Origin: Miniphocaeibacter halophilus
GTDB lineage: Bacteria > Bacillota > Clostridia > Tissierellales > Peptoniphilaceae
Length of the DNA stretch: 64,000 bases
Reading direction: 5' to 3'
Assembly: GCF_016458825.1 (NCBI RefSeq)
Contig: NZ_CP066744.1
Span: 1,485,868-1,549,867, forward strand
The translations under genes and the position numbers were made by a program. Positions 54,088-64,000 of this stretch are shown piece by piece; position 1 is the stretch's first letter, and each line of letters opens with the position of its first letter. The notes under the pieces were generated by a model. It was not told the origin of the DNA. It saw nothing but the letters and a program-made list of their open reading frames with translations, and did not search any database.

Positions 54088-56169
54088 TTGGTTGGTTATG
54101 AAACAAAAGTTTATGACAGCATTGGTAATTCTCATGATAGAAAAAATTTATATTTAAAGGAAGTAGCTGAGCTTCAAGAAAAATATGAAGAAACAAAAGA
54201 CATTAATTATAAAAATAAATTAAAAGAGTTAGTTTCAAATAAGAACTCAAATAAATATATTATAGAATTAAATAAGGCAAAAGAAGAAGAAAAGGAATTT
54301 TTAAAGGGGTTAAAAACTCTAGCTGAAAAGCATAAAAAGGATAATGACAATATTTTACCAAAATCATTGTTGAAACTAGATGTAGAATTTAGATTGGCTA
54401 TTGAGAAAATCGAATTTTATAAAAAATATGTAGATTTAAGTTATGATTTTGAATTAGAGTACAAGAGCAATAAAATATTAGTAGAGCAACTCCCTTTAAT
54501 TATAAGAGAATATAATAATTTAAATAAAGATATTAGATTTATTAATGAAGAATTAAAAAATATTGATAAAAATCAAGAAAATATAGTAAAAAAAGAAATA
54601 GAAGAATATATTGAAGATAGAAAAAAACTTTTAGAAGAACAGAAATTACAATTAAAAGACAAGAAAAATAAGGGAATTATATCAAAAAAAGCATATAAAA
54701 ATGAAGTAAAACAATATAAATATAAATTTAAAGACGATATTGAAACAAAAAGTTTTGAATCAAAGGAAAAATACTATATTAATTTAAAAAAATCCATAGA
54801 ATTTATATTTAAAGATGGTATAAAAACTAGAAAGAAAATATTAAATGCCGATATATCTGATCTTAGAAGAAAGACACCTGTAGAAGTTGAAAATAAGGAT
54901 ACTTGGAAGGCTATTGTTACTATTCCAATACCAGGCTTAGGACAGATTTTAAACAAACAATACATGAAATCGTTATTCTTTTTAATAGGAAGTTTATTCA
55001 TTTATAGTGTTGCTATACCCTATAATCTTGGATTTGGAAACTATCAAGGAACAGGAATATCCGGTTTACTAAGTTTGGCAGAAGGCGGAGCTAGACTAGA
55101 CAAGAGTTTAATATTTATGATAGAGGGAATTATAGCATTTGTATTACTGGTTTTTGCAGTTTTAATATTAATTCTTTCCTTTAAAGATGTACATGGTGTT
55201 TTAAAGAATAAATTTAAAGGAGTACGGGAAAATAACTGGTTTGAAACTAAGGATAATATAGAAAATAACGGATTTCCTTATATTGTAAGCATACCTGCTT
55301 TAATACTTATTGTATTTATAGTAATAGTACCTATAGCTACAGCCTTACTTCTATCTTTTACAAACATGGATCCAGACCATCAATCTAAATTTAGCTGGAT
55401 TGGATTTAAAAACTATTCCATGTTATTAAAAGGTGAAGGAATGGCAGGTTCTGTTTTCTGGAAAATACTTGTTTGGACTTTGATTTGGACATTTGGAGCA
55501 ACAACCCTTTCTATTTTTATTGGTTTTGCTTTAGCCCTTCTAGCCCATAATGAAAGAATAAGGGGGAAAGTGGTTTTTAGAACGATATTTCTATTACCTT
55601 GGGCAGTACCTGCTTTTATAACCATTATGTTTTTCAGTATTATGGCATCACCAGGAGGCGCAATTACAGAAATACTATCAGGTATATTTGGTACCGATGT
55701 GTTAATAAAAAATAGTACAGTACTTACAAGAATTGCCTTGATATGTTTACAAGGCTGGCTAGGTTCTTCATATATATTTTTATTGGCAACAGGAGTATTA
55801 CAGGGAATACCTGGAGATTTATATGAAGCTGCTGACATTGATGGAGCAACAGCCTTACAAAGATTGACAAAAATTACCATTCCATTGGTTTTATTTCAAA
55901 CAGCACCATTACTTGTTAGTCAGTACACATTTAATTTTAATAATTTCTCCATAATTTATTTATTTAATCAAGGAGGACCATTTAATCCTACAAATTATGG
56001 TAATTTAGCAGGTTCATCAGATATCCTCATATCCTATATCTATAATTTGACAATGGTAAACGGATATCAAGCAGTAGGAGCTGCAATAACCATATTCATA
56101 TCTATTGGGTTAATGATATTTACATTTATTGGATATAGAAATTCAAAAGCTTTTAAGGAGGATATTTAA
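54088..56169 (+). CDS. malF: Maltodextrin ABC permease MalF with long N-terminal extension
   Basis: This 693-residue ABC permease has a typical MalF-like C-terminal part with the EAA loop EAADIDGATALQRLTKITIPL around residue 580-600, which contacts the ATPase. Before it lies an N-terminal extension of about 270 residues, Lys/Glu-rich and probably coiled-coil (for example IEEYIEDRKKLLEEQKLQLKD), then a PGLGQILNKQYMKSLFFLIGS segment seen in some Firmicute MalF proteins. The TTG start at 54088 is well supported by TAAGGAGG seven bases upstream. It is followed directly by malG. Confidence 0.9.
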   Translation: MVGYETKVYDSIGNSHDRKNLYLKEVAELQEKYEETKDINYKNKLKELVSNKNSNKYIIELNKAKEEEKEFLKGLKTLAEKHKKDNDNILPKSLLKLDVEFRLAIEKIEFYKKYVDLSYDFELEYKSNKILVEQLPLIIREYNNLNKDIRFINEELKNIDKNQENIVKKEIEEYIEDRKKLLEEQKLQLKDKKNKGIISKKAYKNEVKQYKYKFKDDIETKSFESKEKYYINLKKSIEFIFKDGIKTRKKILNADISDLRRKTPVEVENKDTWKAIVTIPIPGLGQILNKQYMKSLFFLIGSLFIYSVAIPYNLGFGNYQGTGISGLLSLAEGGARLDKSLIFMIEGIIAFVLLVFAVLILILSFKDVHGVLKNKFKGVRENNWFETKDNIENNGFPYIVSIPALILIVFIVIVPIATALLLSFTNMDPDHQSKFSWIGFKNYSMLLKGEGMAGSVFWKILVWTLIWTFGATTLSIFIGFALALLAHNERIRGKVVFRTIFLLPWAVPAFITIMFFSIMASPGGAITEILSGIFGTDVLIKNSTVLTRIALICLQGWLGSSYIFLLATGVLQGIPGDLYEAADIDGATALQRLTKITIPLVLFQTAPLLVSQYTFNFNNFSIIYLFNQGGPFNPTNYGNLAGSSDILISYIYNLTMVNGYQAVGAAITIFISIGLMIFTFIGYRNSKAFKEDI

Positions 56170-57060
56170 ATGAAAAAAAATAAAAATAAAAATCTTTACT
56201 TATCAGATAGACCTCCTTTAACCTTAGTCGGAAAAATAGGACTTTTTGTAAGTTATTTAGTTTTAATATTATGGAGTTTAGCAATAGTACTTCCTATATT
56301 TCAAATGGTTTCATCATCTTTTAATGGAAATCAAGGAAGAAATATAATGTTAAATACGGAGTTTGCATTTTCTTTAAAAAACTTTGAATATTTATTTAAG
56401 GAAACTCATTTTTTAACTTGGGTTATAAATACGATTTTAATTGCAGTAGCAACGGCTTTAGTAACATTATTAGTTGTTTCCTTTACAGGATATGCCTACT
56501 CTAGATTTAGATTTAAAGGTAAGAAGGCATCCTTAATGGCTATAATGTTAATACAAGTAATACCTACATTTGTAGGGATTACAGCATATTTTACTATGCA
56601 ATCAATAATAGAGTCTAAAATTCCTATATTTAGTAGACAAGTTATGTTGGTTTTAATTTATTCCGCAGGAGGAATAGCTTCAAATACCTTTATTTTAAAG
56701 GGGTATATAGATTCTATTTCACCGGAATTAGATGAAGCAGCTAGAATAGATGGTTGTTCAAATATGCAAATATATAGACTTATAATAATGCCTATAGCAA
56801 GACCGATGCTGTCAATAATTGCATTATGGTCATTTATTGGTCCGTTTATGGATTATTTAATATCAAAGATATTGTTGACAAGTCCGGAAACATATACTTT
56901 AGCAACTGGTCTATTTACACTGGTTAACGATGAAAGAAATATGAACCAACCAGCGTTTGCAGCAGGAGGACTTTTAACTGCTATACCAATAGTAGTGTTG
57001 TTTATAGCATTACAAAAACAATTAGTATCTGGATTATCATCAGGATCAGTAAAAGGGTAA
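56170..57060 (+). CDS. malG: Maltodextrin ABC permease MalG
   Basis: The 296-residue permease partner of MalF has six membrane helices (LFVSYLVLILWSLAIVLPIFQMV first) and the EAA loop LDEAARIDGCSNMQIYRLIIMPIARPML. The C-terminus QKQLVSGLSSGSVKG is a MalG signature that contacts the ATPase. It starts directly after the malF stop with AAGGAGG inside the malF end. The ATPase gene follows after 13 bases. Confidence 0.94.
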   Translation: MKKNKNKNLYLSDRPPLTLVGKIGLFVSYLVLILWSLAIVLPIFQMVSSSFNGNQGRNIMLNTEFAFSLKNFEYLFKETHFLTWVINTILIAVATALVTLLVVSFTGYAYSRFRFKGKKASLMAIMLIQVIPTFVGITAYFTMQSIIESKIPIFSRQVMLVLIYSAGGIASNTFILKGYIDSISPELDEAARIDGCSNMQIYRLIIMPIARPMLSIIALWSFIGPFMDYLISKILLTSPETYTLATGLFTLVNDERNMNQPAFAAGGLLTAIPIVVLFIALQKQLVSGLSSGSVKG

Positions 57061-57073
57061 TTAGGGGGAAATT

Positions 57074-58159
57074 ATGAAAGTAACTTTAAAAAATATAGGT
57101 AAAAAATATGAAGGTAGAGAAGATTTTACCATTAGAAATATAGATTTAGATATAGAAAGTCATGATTTCTGTGTAATACTTGGTCCATCAGGATGTGGTA
57201 AATCAACATTGCTAAGAATGGTAGCAGGACTTAATTCAATTACAGAAGGTGAATTGCTATTTAATGGAAGGCTTATGAATAAGGTAGCATCAAAGGACAG
57301 GGATATAGCTATGGTTTTTCAATCCTATGCTCTCTACCCTCATATGACGGTTTATGATAATATGGCTTTTTCTCTAGCAATGAGAAAAACTAGTAAAAAA
57401 ACCATTCACGATAGGGTAACAGAAGCGGCAAAAGTTTTGCAAATAGAGGACTATTTGTATTCAAAACCATCTGATATTTCAGGAGGACAAAGACAGAGGG
57501 TTGCTCTTGGAAGAGCCATGGTCAGAAAGCCGGCAGTATTCTTAATGGATGAGCCTTTATCTAATTTAGACGCAAAACTAAGAGAACATATGAGAATTGA
57601 ATTAGTTAAACTACATAAACAATTGGAAACTACTTCAATTTATGTAACTCATGACCAAACAGAGGCCATGACAATGGCAACGAAAATTGTTTTATTGGAC
57701 AAGGGTGTTGTACAGCAAGTTGGAAAACCGGATGAGTTTTATGATAGGCCAAATAATTTATTTGTTGCACAATTCATAGGTTCACCTACAATGAATGTAA
57801 TTGAGGGGAAATTTATAAATGGACAATTTGAATCTTTAAGTGGTGAAGTTAAATTTGAGCCTTTAGATGAAGAAAAAAATAGGTTCGTAGATTATGCAAA
57901 TAAAAATATTACAATAGGAATTAGATCTGAAAGATTTGAAATAAAAGATAAACTTGAAAAAGGATGTTTTACTGGTAAAATAGAAGTTGTAGAAAATTTA
58001 GGTAAAGAAAAAGTCCTGTATGTTAAATTAAAAGATTCTAAGGAAATTGTAATGACAATGCCAGGATACCTAAGCTTTAGTGAAGGAGAAGAAAAAATAT
58101 TTAAGTTTGACCCAAAAGCTGTTCATTATTTTGATACAGAAACTGGTTTAAGAATTTAA
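57074..58159 (+). CDS. malK: Sugar ABC transporter ATPase (MalK/MsmK/UgpC type)
   Basis: The 361-residue ATPase powers the MalFG importer. Motifs: Walker A GPSGCGKST (about residues 36-44), Q-loop AMVFQSYALYPHMTV, signature DISGGQRQRVALGRA, Walker B VFLMDEPLSNLD, and H-loop YVTHDQTEAM. The C-terminal regulatory domain has MNVIEGKFINGQ and GIRSERFE and may respond to regulators as MalK does. It may also serve other sugar ABC systems lacking their own ATPase, as MsmX does. It starts after TAGGGGG. Confidence 0.95.
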   Translation: MKVTLKNIGKKYEGREDFTIRNIDLDIESHDFCVILGPSGCGKSTLLRMVAGLNSITEGELLFNGRLMNKVASKDRDIAMVFQSYALYPHMTVYDNMAFSLAMRKTSKKTIHDRVTEAAKVLQIEDYLYSKPSDISGGQRQRVALGRAMVRKPAVFLMDEPLSNLDAKLREHMRIELVKLHKQLETTSIYVTHDQTEAMTMATKIVLLDKGVVQQVGKPDEFYDRPNNLFVAQFIGSPTMNVIEGKFINGQFESLSGEVKFEPLDEEKNRFVDYANKNITIGIRSERFEIKDKLEKGCFTGKIEVVENLGKEKVLYVKLKDSKEIVMTMPGYLSFSEGEEKIFKFDPKAVHYFDTETGLRI

Positions 58160-58176
58160 AATATTAGAGAGGGTAT

Positions 58177-59703
58177 ATGGAAGAGCATATTAACAAAAAC
58201 GACGAATATAATTATAAAAAAGTAAACAAATTAAGAGAAAGTGGAATTATTATGCATATTACTTCACTTCCTTCGAAATATGGAATAGGAACTTTTGGTA
58301 AAGCTGCTTATGATTTTGTAGATTTTCTTAAAGATGCTAATCAAAAATATTGGCAAGTACTACCATTAGGACCAACTACCTATGGAGATAGTCCCTATCA
58401 ATCATATTCATCTTTTGCCGGAAATCCGTATTTTATAGATTTTGATATTTTAAAAGATATAGGATTGTTAGAGTTAGAAGATTACGAAAATGTAAATTTT
58501 GGACATAATGAAGAGGAAGTGGATTATAGTTTAATATACAATAATAAAATGGATGTTCTAAGAAAAGCATTTAATAGGGCTAGGAAATTAAATTGGGACT
58601 ATAGCGAGTTTTTAGAAGAGAACAAGGAATGGATTTATGACTATGCCTTATTTATGGCTTTAAAAGAATACTTTAATGGGGTTTCATGGATAAATTGGGA
58701 TAATGACATAAAACTTAGAGAAGAAAAAGCAGTAGAACATTATAGGGAAAAGCTATCTAAGGAAATGGAATTTCATTATTTTCTTCAACTTAACTTCTTT
58801 AAACAATATGAAGAATTAAAAAAATATGCTAATGATAATGGAATAAAGATTATAGGTGATTTGCCAATCTATGTTGCACCTGATAGTTGTGATATTTGGG
58901 TAGATTATAGATATTTTAAAGTTGATGAAAACCATGAACCTATTACAGTAGGAGGTTGCCCTCCTGATGATTTTACAGAAGATGGACAATTGTGGGGTAA
59001 TCCAGTCTATAATTGGAAAGCACTAAGAGATGATGGATATAAATGGTGGATTAAAAGAATGAAAATCAATATGAAATTATTTGATAAAATTCGTATTGAT
59101 CATTTTAGGGGCTTTGAATCATTTTGGGAAATTCCATCAGATCATGAAACAGCAAAAAATGGTAAATGGACAAAGGGACCGGCAGAAGAATTTTTTGGTA
59201 AATTAAAAGAAGAGATACCAAATTTAGATGTAATTGCTGAAGATTTAGGGTATATGACAAAGGAAGTAACAGCTTTAAGAGAGTATACGGGATTTCCTGG
59301 AATGAAAATACTTCAATTTGCTTTTTCACCATATGACGAATCGGATTATTTACCACATAATGTTGAAAGAAACTGGGTTATGTACACTGGAACTCATGAT
59401 AATGAGACCCTAACCTCTTGGTTAGAAAATTCCCCGAAAGAAACCATAGACTATGCTGTAGATTATTTAAAATTAAATAAAGAAGAAGGATATGAATGGG
59501 GCTTAATTCGTGGTGTATGGAGTTCAGTTGCAAATTTAGCTATTGCACAAATGCAAGATTTTCTTTGTTTAGGAGAATTTTCAAGGATGAACAAACCGGG
59601 AACTCTAGGAAATTGGAAGTGGAGAGTTAAGTCTAATATGTTAACAAAAGATTTAGCAGATAAAATAGCCGGTTTAACAAAATTATATAGTAGAAATAGA
59701 TAA
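58177..59703 (+). CDS. malQ: 4-alpha-glucanotransferase (amylomaltase)
   Basis: The 508-residue GH77 enzyme disproportionates maltodextrins, moving alpha-1,4-glucan pieces and freeing glucose. Typical segments are SGIIMHITSLPSKYGIGTFG, YWQVLPLGPTTYGDSPYQSYSSFAGNPYFID in conserved pieces, the catalytic nucleophile Asp in KIRIDHFRGFESFW, the acid/base Glu in DVIAEDLGYMT, and the third Asp in YTGTHDNETL. It lies 17 bases after the ATPase gene and is the last gene of the maltodextrin operon. The initial 20 residues are a charged extension. Confidence 0.96.
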   Translation: MEEHINKNDEYNYKKVNKLRESGIIMHITSLPSKYGIGTFGKAAYDFVDFLKDANQKYWQVLPLGPTTYGDSPYQSYSSFAGNPYFIDFDILKDIGLLELEDYENVNFGHNEEEVDYSLIYNNKMDVLRKAFNRARKLNWDYSEFLEENKEWIYDYALFMALKEYFNGVSWINWDNDIKLREEKAVEHYREKLSKEMEFHYFLQLNFFKQYEELKKYANDNGIKIIGDLPIYVAPDSCDIWVDYRYFKVDENHEPITVGGCPPDDFTEDGQLWGNPVYNWKALRDDGYKWWIKRMKINMKLFDKIRIDHFRGFESFWEIPSDHETAKNGKWTKGPAEEFFGKLKEEIPNLDVIAEDLGYMTKEVTALREYTGFPGMKILQFAFSPYDESDYLPHNVERNWVMYTGTHDNETLTSWLENSPKETIDYAVDYLKLNKEEGYEWGLIRGVWSSVANLAIAQMQDFLCLGEFSRMNKPGTLGNWKWRVKSNMLTKDLADKIAGLTKLYSRNR

Positions 59704-59733
59704 GAATTATCAAAAGTTGATAATTCTTTTTTT
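59704..59733 (+). terminator. Terminator of the maltodextrin operon
   Basis: Arms GAATTATCAA (59704-59713) and TTGATAATTC (59717-59726) with an AAG loop are followed by eight T residues. It begins within one base of the malQ stop codon. Confidence 0.9.
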
Positions 59734-59746
59734 CTCATGTTATAAT
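59717..59746 (+). promoter_or_regulatory. Promoter of rpoB overlapping the malQ terminator
   Basis: TTGATA (59717-59722) and TATAAT (59741-59746) are separated by 18 bases. The -35 box is the 3' arm of the upstream terminator. The leader then has a small hairpin (59778-59785 with 59791-59798) followed by T-rich sequence, a possible weak attenuator. Confidence 0.7.
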
Positions 59747-59838
59747 ATTTAGATGTAATATTAGAAACTGGATAAATATGTATAAAAATCTTATACATGT
59801 TTATTTGTCTTTTTCATTTATAGAGAGGTGGATCGCTT

Positions 59839-62800
59839 ATGCATAAAGAACAGTACGGAATTACAGAAAGAGTAAGTTATTCTCGTATTCAGAAAGTTCT
59901 AGATCTCCCTAATTTAATAGCAGTACAAAAGAATAGTTATGATTGGTTTTTAAAAGAAGGACTTAGAGAAGTTTTTGACGATATAAGTCCTATTTCTGAC
60001 TATGCAGGTTCTTTAGTACTAGAATTTATTGACTATTATTTAGAGGAGACTCCTAAGTATTCTGAGGTAGAAGCTAAAGACAGGGATGCAAATTATTCTT
60101 GTCCCCTAAAAGTTAAGGTAAGGCTTATTAATAAGGAAACAGAAGAAGTAAAAGAGCAAGAAGTTTTCATGGGAGATTTTCCTATGATGACCAATAGTGG
60201 TACTTTTATTATAAACGGTGCTGAAAGAGTTATAGTAAGCCAGTTAGTTCGTTCTCCAGGTGTTTATTATGGAGAAGAAATAGATAAATCTGGAAATAAA
60301 TTATATTCTTCCACAGTTATACCTAATAGAGGTGCATGGTTAGAGTATGATACAGATGCAAATGGGGTTATTAGTGTAAGAATAGACAGGACTAGAAAAT
60401 TACCTGTTACTACTTTACTTAGAGCTTTAATATATCCTACAGACGAGGAAATAATAGAAGCTTTAGGGGATACGAAGGAATTAAGAGCGACTCTTGAAAA
60501 AGAGGTCTCAAATACAAGAGAAGAAGCCTTATTAGAAATATATAGAAAATTAAAACCAGGGGATCCAGCAGCAATAGAATCTGCAGAGCCTCTTATTAAC
60601 AACCTATTTTTTGATAGTAGAAGATATGATTTAGCAAAAGTAGGTAGATATAAATTTAATAAAAAATTATCTTTAGTAGATAGAATAGTTGGAACACACG
60701 CTGCATATGATGTTGTTAATGAAGAAACCGGAGAAATATTGGTTTCTGAAGGCGAATTTATAAACAACGAAATTGCTAAAAGCATTGAAGATGCAGGTAT
60801 TTACTTTTTAGATGTAATAAAAGATGAAAATAAAGTTAGAGTTATTAGTAATAGATTTGTAGATTTAGATGCATTTGATATTGATTTTGATATTTCTGAT
60901 TTAAAATTATCAGAAAAAGTATATTATCCTAAGATGAAAGAAATTTTAGAAACTTATGATAACGAAAAAGATATTAGAAATGCAATTAAAGAAAATTACA
61001 ATGCCTTAAGTCCAATTCATATTACTCCACAGGATATTCTTGCAAGTATTTCCTATGAATTCAATCTTTTCTACGGTGTAGGAAAAGTAGATGATATTGA
61101 TCATTTAGGTAATAGAAGAGTTAGGGCAGTAGGAGAACTTTTACAAAATCAATTTAGAATAGGTCTTTCTAGAATGGAAAGAGTAGTAAAAGAAAGAATG
61201 TCTACACAAGATCCTGATTTAGCTACACCTCAGGCCTTAATAAATATAAGACCGGTAGTAGCATCTATAAAGGAATTCTTTGGTTCCAGTCAATTGTCTC
61301 AATTTATGGACCAAACAAATCCTTTAGCAGAACTTACCCATAAAAGAAGAATGTCTGCATTAGGACCAGGTGGACTTAGTAGAGATAGAGCCGGGGCGGA
61401 AGTCAGAGACGTCCACGATACTCATTATGGAAGAATTTGTCCAATAGAAACTCCAGAAGGACCAAACATTGGTCTTATTACTTCCATGACTACCTATGCT
61501 AGTTTAAATGAGTATGGATTTTTACAAACTCCTTATAGGAAAGTTGAAAATGGAGTTGTTACGGATCAAATTGACCTTTTAACTGCAGATCTTGAAGATA
61601 CTTTTATAATAGCGCAGGCAAATGAGCCACTAGATGAAAATGGAGCATTTGTTAATGAAAGGGTATTAGGTCGTGGTTACAATGGAGAAAATGATATTTA
61701 TCCTAGGGAAAAAGTTGACTATATGGACGTTAGTCCACAACAGATAGTTTCTGTAGGTACAGCTATGATTCCATTCTTGGAAAATGATGATGCTACACGT
61801 GCCCTTATGGGTTCTAATATGCAGAGACAAGCTGTTCCATTATTAAAAACAGATGCACCGATTATAGGAACCGGTATAGAACATAAAGCGGCTAAAGATT
61901 CAGGCGTTGTTGTATTGAGTAACTGTAATGGTGTTGTTACAAAAGTTGCAAGTAATGAAATTCATATAACTAGAGATGAAGATAAAAGAGTTGAAAGATA
62001 TAAGGTCTTAAAGTTTAAAAGATCCAACCAAGGAACTGCATTTAATCAAAGGCCAATAGTTAAAGTAGGCGATAGAGTATCTGTTGGTGATATTATTGCA
62101 GATGGTCCAAGTACTGAAAATGGTGAAATAGCTTTAGGAAAAAATATTTTAATAGCATTTATGACTTGGGAAGGCTATAACTTCGAAGATGCTATGTTAT
62201 TAAATGAAAAATTGGTTATTGATGATGTTTTAACATCACTTCATATTGAAGAACATGAAAGTGAAGCTAGGGAAACTAAATTAGGTCCAGAAGAAATAAC
62301 TAAGGATATACCAAATGTTGGGGAAGATATGAGAAAAGATCTTGATGACAGAGGTATTATTAGAATAGGGGCTGAAGTTACTAGTGGTGATATTTTAGTT
62401 GGAAAGGTTACTCCTAAGGGAGAAACTGAATTATCAGCTGAAGAAAGACTATTAAGAGCAATATTTGGAGAAAAAGCTAGAGAAGTAAGGGATACTTCAT
62501 TAAGAGTTCCCCATGGAGAAACTGGAATAGTAGTAGATGTTAAAGTATATACAAGAGCTAATGGAGATGAATTATCACCAGGTGTTAACCAAGTAGTTAG
62601 AGTTTATGTTGCTACAAAAAGAAAAATACAAGTTGGAGATAAAATGTGTGGACGTCATGGTAATAAAGGGGTAGTTTCAAGAATATTGCCTGTGGAAGAT
62701 ATGCCATATTTAGATGATGGAACTCCAATTCAAATTGTATTAAACCCATTAGGGGTACCTTCAAGAATGAACTTAGGACAGGTATTGGAAGTTCATTTAG

Positions 62801-63495
62801 GATTAGCAGCTAAGAAACTTGGATGGAAAGTTGCAACACCTGTATTTGATGGTGCTTCAGATAAAGATATTATTGAAGCTTTAGAACAAGCAGGATATCC
62901 AGGAAATGGAAAAGTAAGAGTTAGAGATGGAAGAACAGGAGAATCATTTGATAACCCAGTAACTGTAGGTTACATGTATATGTTAAAACTACATCATTTA
63001 GTAGATGAAAAAATACATGCTCGTTCTACAGGTCCATATTCTTTAGTTACACAACAACCACTTGGAGGTAAGGCTCAATTTGGTGGACAAAGATTTGGTG
63101 AAATGGAAGTTTGGGCTTTAGAAGCTTATGGAGCATCTCATACTTTACAAGAAATCTTAACTGTTAAATCAGATGATATAGTTGGTCGTGTTAAAACTTA
63201 CGAATCAATAGTAAAGGGAGAAAATATTCCAGAGCCTGGTGTACCAGAATCATTTAAAGTTTTAATTAAAGAACTACAATCATTGTCTTTAGATGTGAAA
63301 TTATTAAATGCTAATCATGAGCAAATTTTCTTTAAAGAAAATGATGATGAAGTAATGGACTTTCACAGTGTGGAAAATGAATTTACTAAGAAAGAAGAAA
63401 TAGTAAATGATATAGAATCTGATGAATATAAATCAGATACCGAGTTAGGTTTTTCTATTATTGAAAAAGATGAAAGTAGCCTTCAACAAGAATAA
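59839..63495 (+). CDS. rpoB: DNA-directed RNA polymerase subunit beta
   Basis: The 1218-residue beta subunit forms half of the polymerase active centre. Conserved parts in order: [10 protein letters not shown], the rifampicin region [89 protein letters not shown] and [22 protein letters not shown], each in shorter contiguous motifs. The C-terminal tail is acidic. Length is normal for Firmicutes. It starts after AGAGAGGTGG, and it is not preceded by rplJ-rplL here but by malQ. rpoC follows after 45 bases. Confidence 0.98.
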   Translation: MHKEQYGITERVSYSRIQKVLDLPNLIAVQKNSYDWFLKEGLREVFDDISPISDYAGSLVLEFIDYYLEETPKYSEVEAKDRDANYSCPLKVKVRLINKETEEVKEQEVFMGDFPMMTNSGTFIINGAERVIVSQLVRSPGVYYGEEIDKSGNKLYSSTVIPNRGAWLEYDTDANGVISVRIDRTRKLPVTTLLRALIYPTDEEIIEALGDTKELRATLEKEVSNTREEALLEIYRKLKPGDPAAIESAEPLINNLFFDSRRYDLAKVGRYKFNKKLSLVDRIVGTHAAYDVVNEETGEILVSEGEFINNEIAKSIEDAGIYFLDVIKDENKVRVISNRFVDLDAFDIDFDISDLKLSEKVYYPKMKEILETYDNEKDIRNAIKENYNALSPIHITPQDILASISYEFNLFYGVGKVDDIDHLGNRRVRAVGELLQNQFRIGLSRMERVVKERMSTQDPDLATPQALINIRPVVASIKEFFGSSQLSQFMDQTNPLAELTHKRRMSALGPGGLSRDRAGAEVRDVHDTHYGRICPIETPEGPNIGLITSMTTYASLNEYGFLQTPYRKVENGVVTDQIDLLTADLEDTFIIAQANEPLDENGAFVNERVLGRGYNGENDIYPREKVDYMDVSPQQIVSVGTAMIPFLENDDATRALMGSNMQRQAVPLLKTDAPIIGTGIEHKAAKDSGVVVLSNCNGVVTKVASNEIHITRDEDKRVERYKVLKFKRSNQGTAFNQRPIVKVGDRVSVGDIIADGPSTENGEIALGKNILIAFMTWEGYNFEDAMLLNEKLVIDDVLTSLHIEEHESEARETKLGPEEITKDIPNVGEDMRKDLDDRGIIRIGAEVTSGDILVGKVTPKGETELSAEERLLRAIFGEKAREVRDTSLRVPHGETGIVVDVKVYTRANGDELSPGVNQVVRVYVATKRKIQVGDKMCGRHGNKGVVSRILPVEDMPYLDDGTPIQIVLNPLGVPSRMNLGQVLEVHLGLAAKKLGWKVATPVFDGASDKDIIEALEQAGYPGNGKVRVRDGRTGESFDNPVTVGYMYMLKLHHLVDEKIHARSTGPYSLVTQQPLGGKAQFGGQRFGEMEVWALEAYGASHTLQEILTVKSDDIVGRVKTYESIVKGENIPEPGVPESFKVLIKELQSLSLDVKLLNANHEQIFFKENDDEVMDFHSVENEFTKKEEIVNDIESDEYKSDTELGFSIIEKDESSLQQE

Positions 63496-64000
<505 letters not shown>

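Overview
The window is strongly A+T-rich chromosomal DNA from a strictly anaerobic, fermentative low-GC Firmicute. Nearly all genes lie on the plus strand in short, tightly packed operons with AGGAGG-like ribosome binding sites. The markers are a clostridial-order Rnf complex (C-D-G-E-A-B), rubredoxin, ferritin, formate-tetrahydrofolate ligase, selenium-linked purine genes, an L27 with a cleavable N-terminal extension plus its Prp protease, and the radC-mreBCD-mrdA-(min)-rng-rplU-prp-rpmA-obg order. No sporulation genes sit where Bacillus and many Clostridium species carry them between the min genes and obg. I infer the Tissierellia/Peptoniphilaceae area, but no rRNA is present to confirm this.

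Layout. 1-9984: purine/urate-type catabolic cluster (ygeY, carbamate kinase, ygfK, ssnA, NCS2 permease, dihydropyrimidinase-like hydA), with strong hairpins in most gaps. 10277-15781: divergent GntR regulator facing a GH35 beta-galactosidase and a complete mannose-family PTS (IIB, IIC, IID, IIA), the arrangement of the streptococcal bgaC locus. 15897-18194: DUF308 membrane protein, a GT8 glycosyltransferase with a small acidic protein, and tmRNA. 18300-22292: polA-coaE-lytic transglycosylase and tRNA-Leu(GAG). 22322-28253: Rnf operon followed by a NusG-II protein and a Gx transporter. 28234-41242: radC, cell-shape genes, a MinD-like relic, RNase E/G, L21 leader and rplU-prp-rpmA, obg, yhbY, nadD, yqeK, rsfS, ridA. 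41311-47444: YfhO-type membrane protein, an apparently inactive S41 protein, two ferritin-family proteins, engB, rubredoxin. 47564-52046: HATPase, bipA, fhs, a TrpR-family regulator. 52293-59703: maltodextrin ABC transporter and malQ. 59839-64000: rpoB and the start of rpoC, cut by the window edge.

How the parts fit. Purine breakdown can feed carbamoyl phosphate to carbamate kinase for ATP and one-carbon units to the folate pathway, where Fhs can recover ATP. Rnf couples reduced ferredoxin to NAD+ and an ion gradient. The PTS/beta-galactosidase and maltodextrin operons bring in host or dietary glycans.

Most unusual observations: a MinD homologue that has lost its nucleotide-binding motifs while sitting at the min locus; a ferritin paralogue without most of its ferroxidase ligands next to an intact one; a PBP2 of more than 1,100 residues with two large insertions; a maltodextrin permease with a roughly 270-residue charged helical N-terminal extension and an uncharacterised membrane protein beside it; an S41 protein lacking the catalytic Ser and Lys; a repeated 16-bp palindromic element at the bgaC promoter; and an inverted repeat between rubredoxin and an orphan anti-sigma-like ATPase. 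I saw no CRISPR array, insertion sequence, prophage or obvious defence system.
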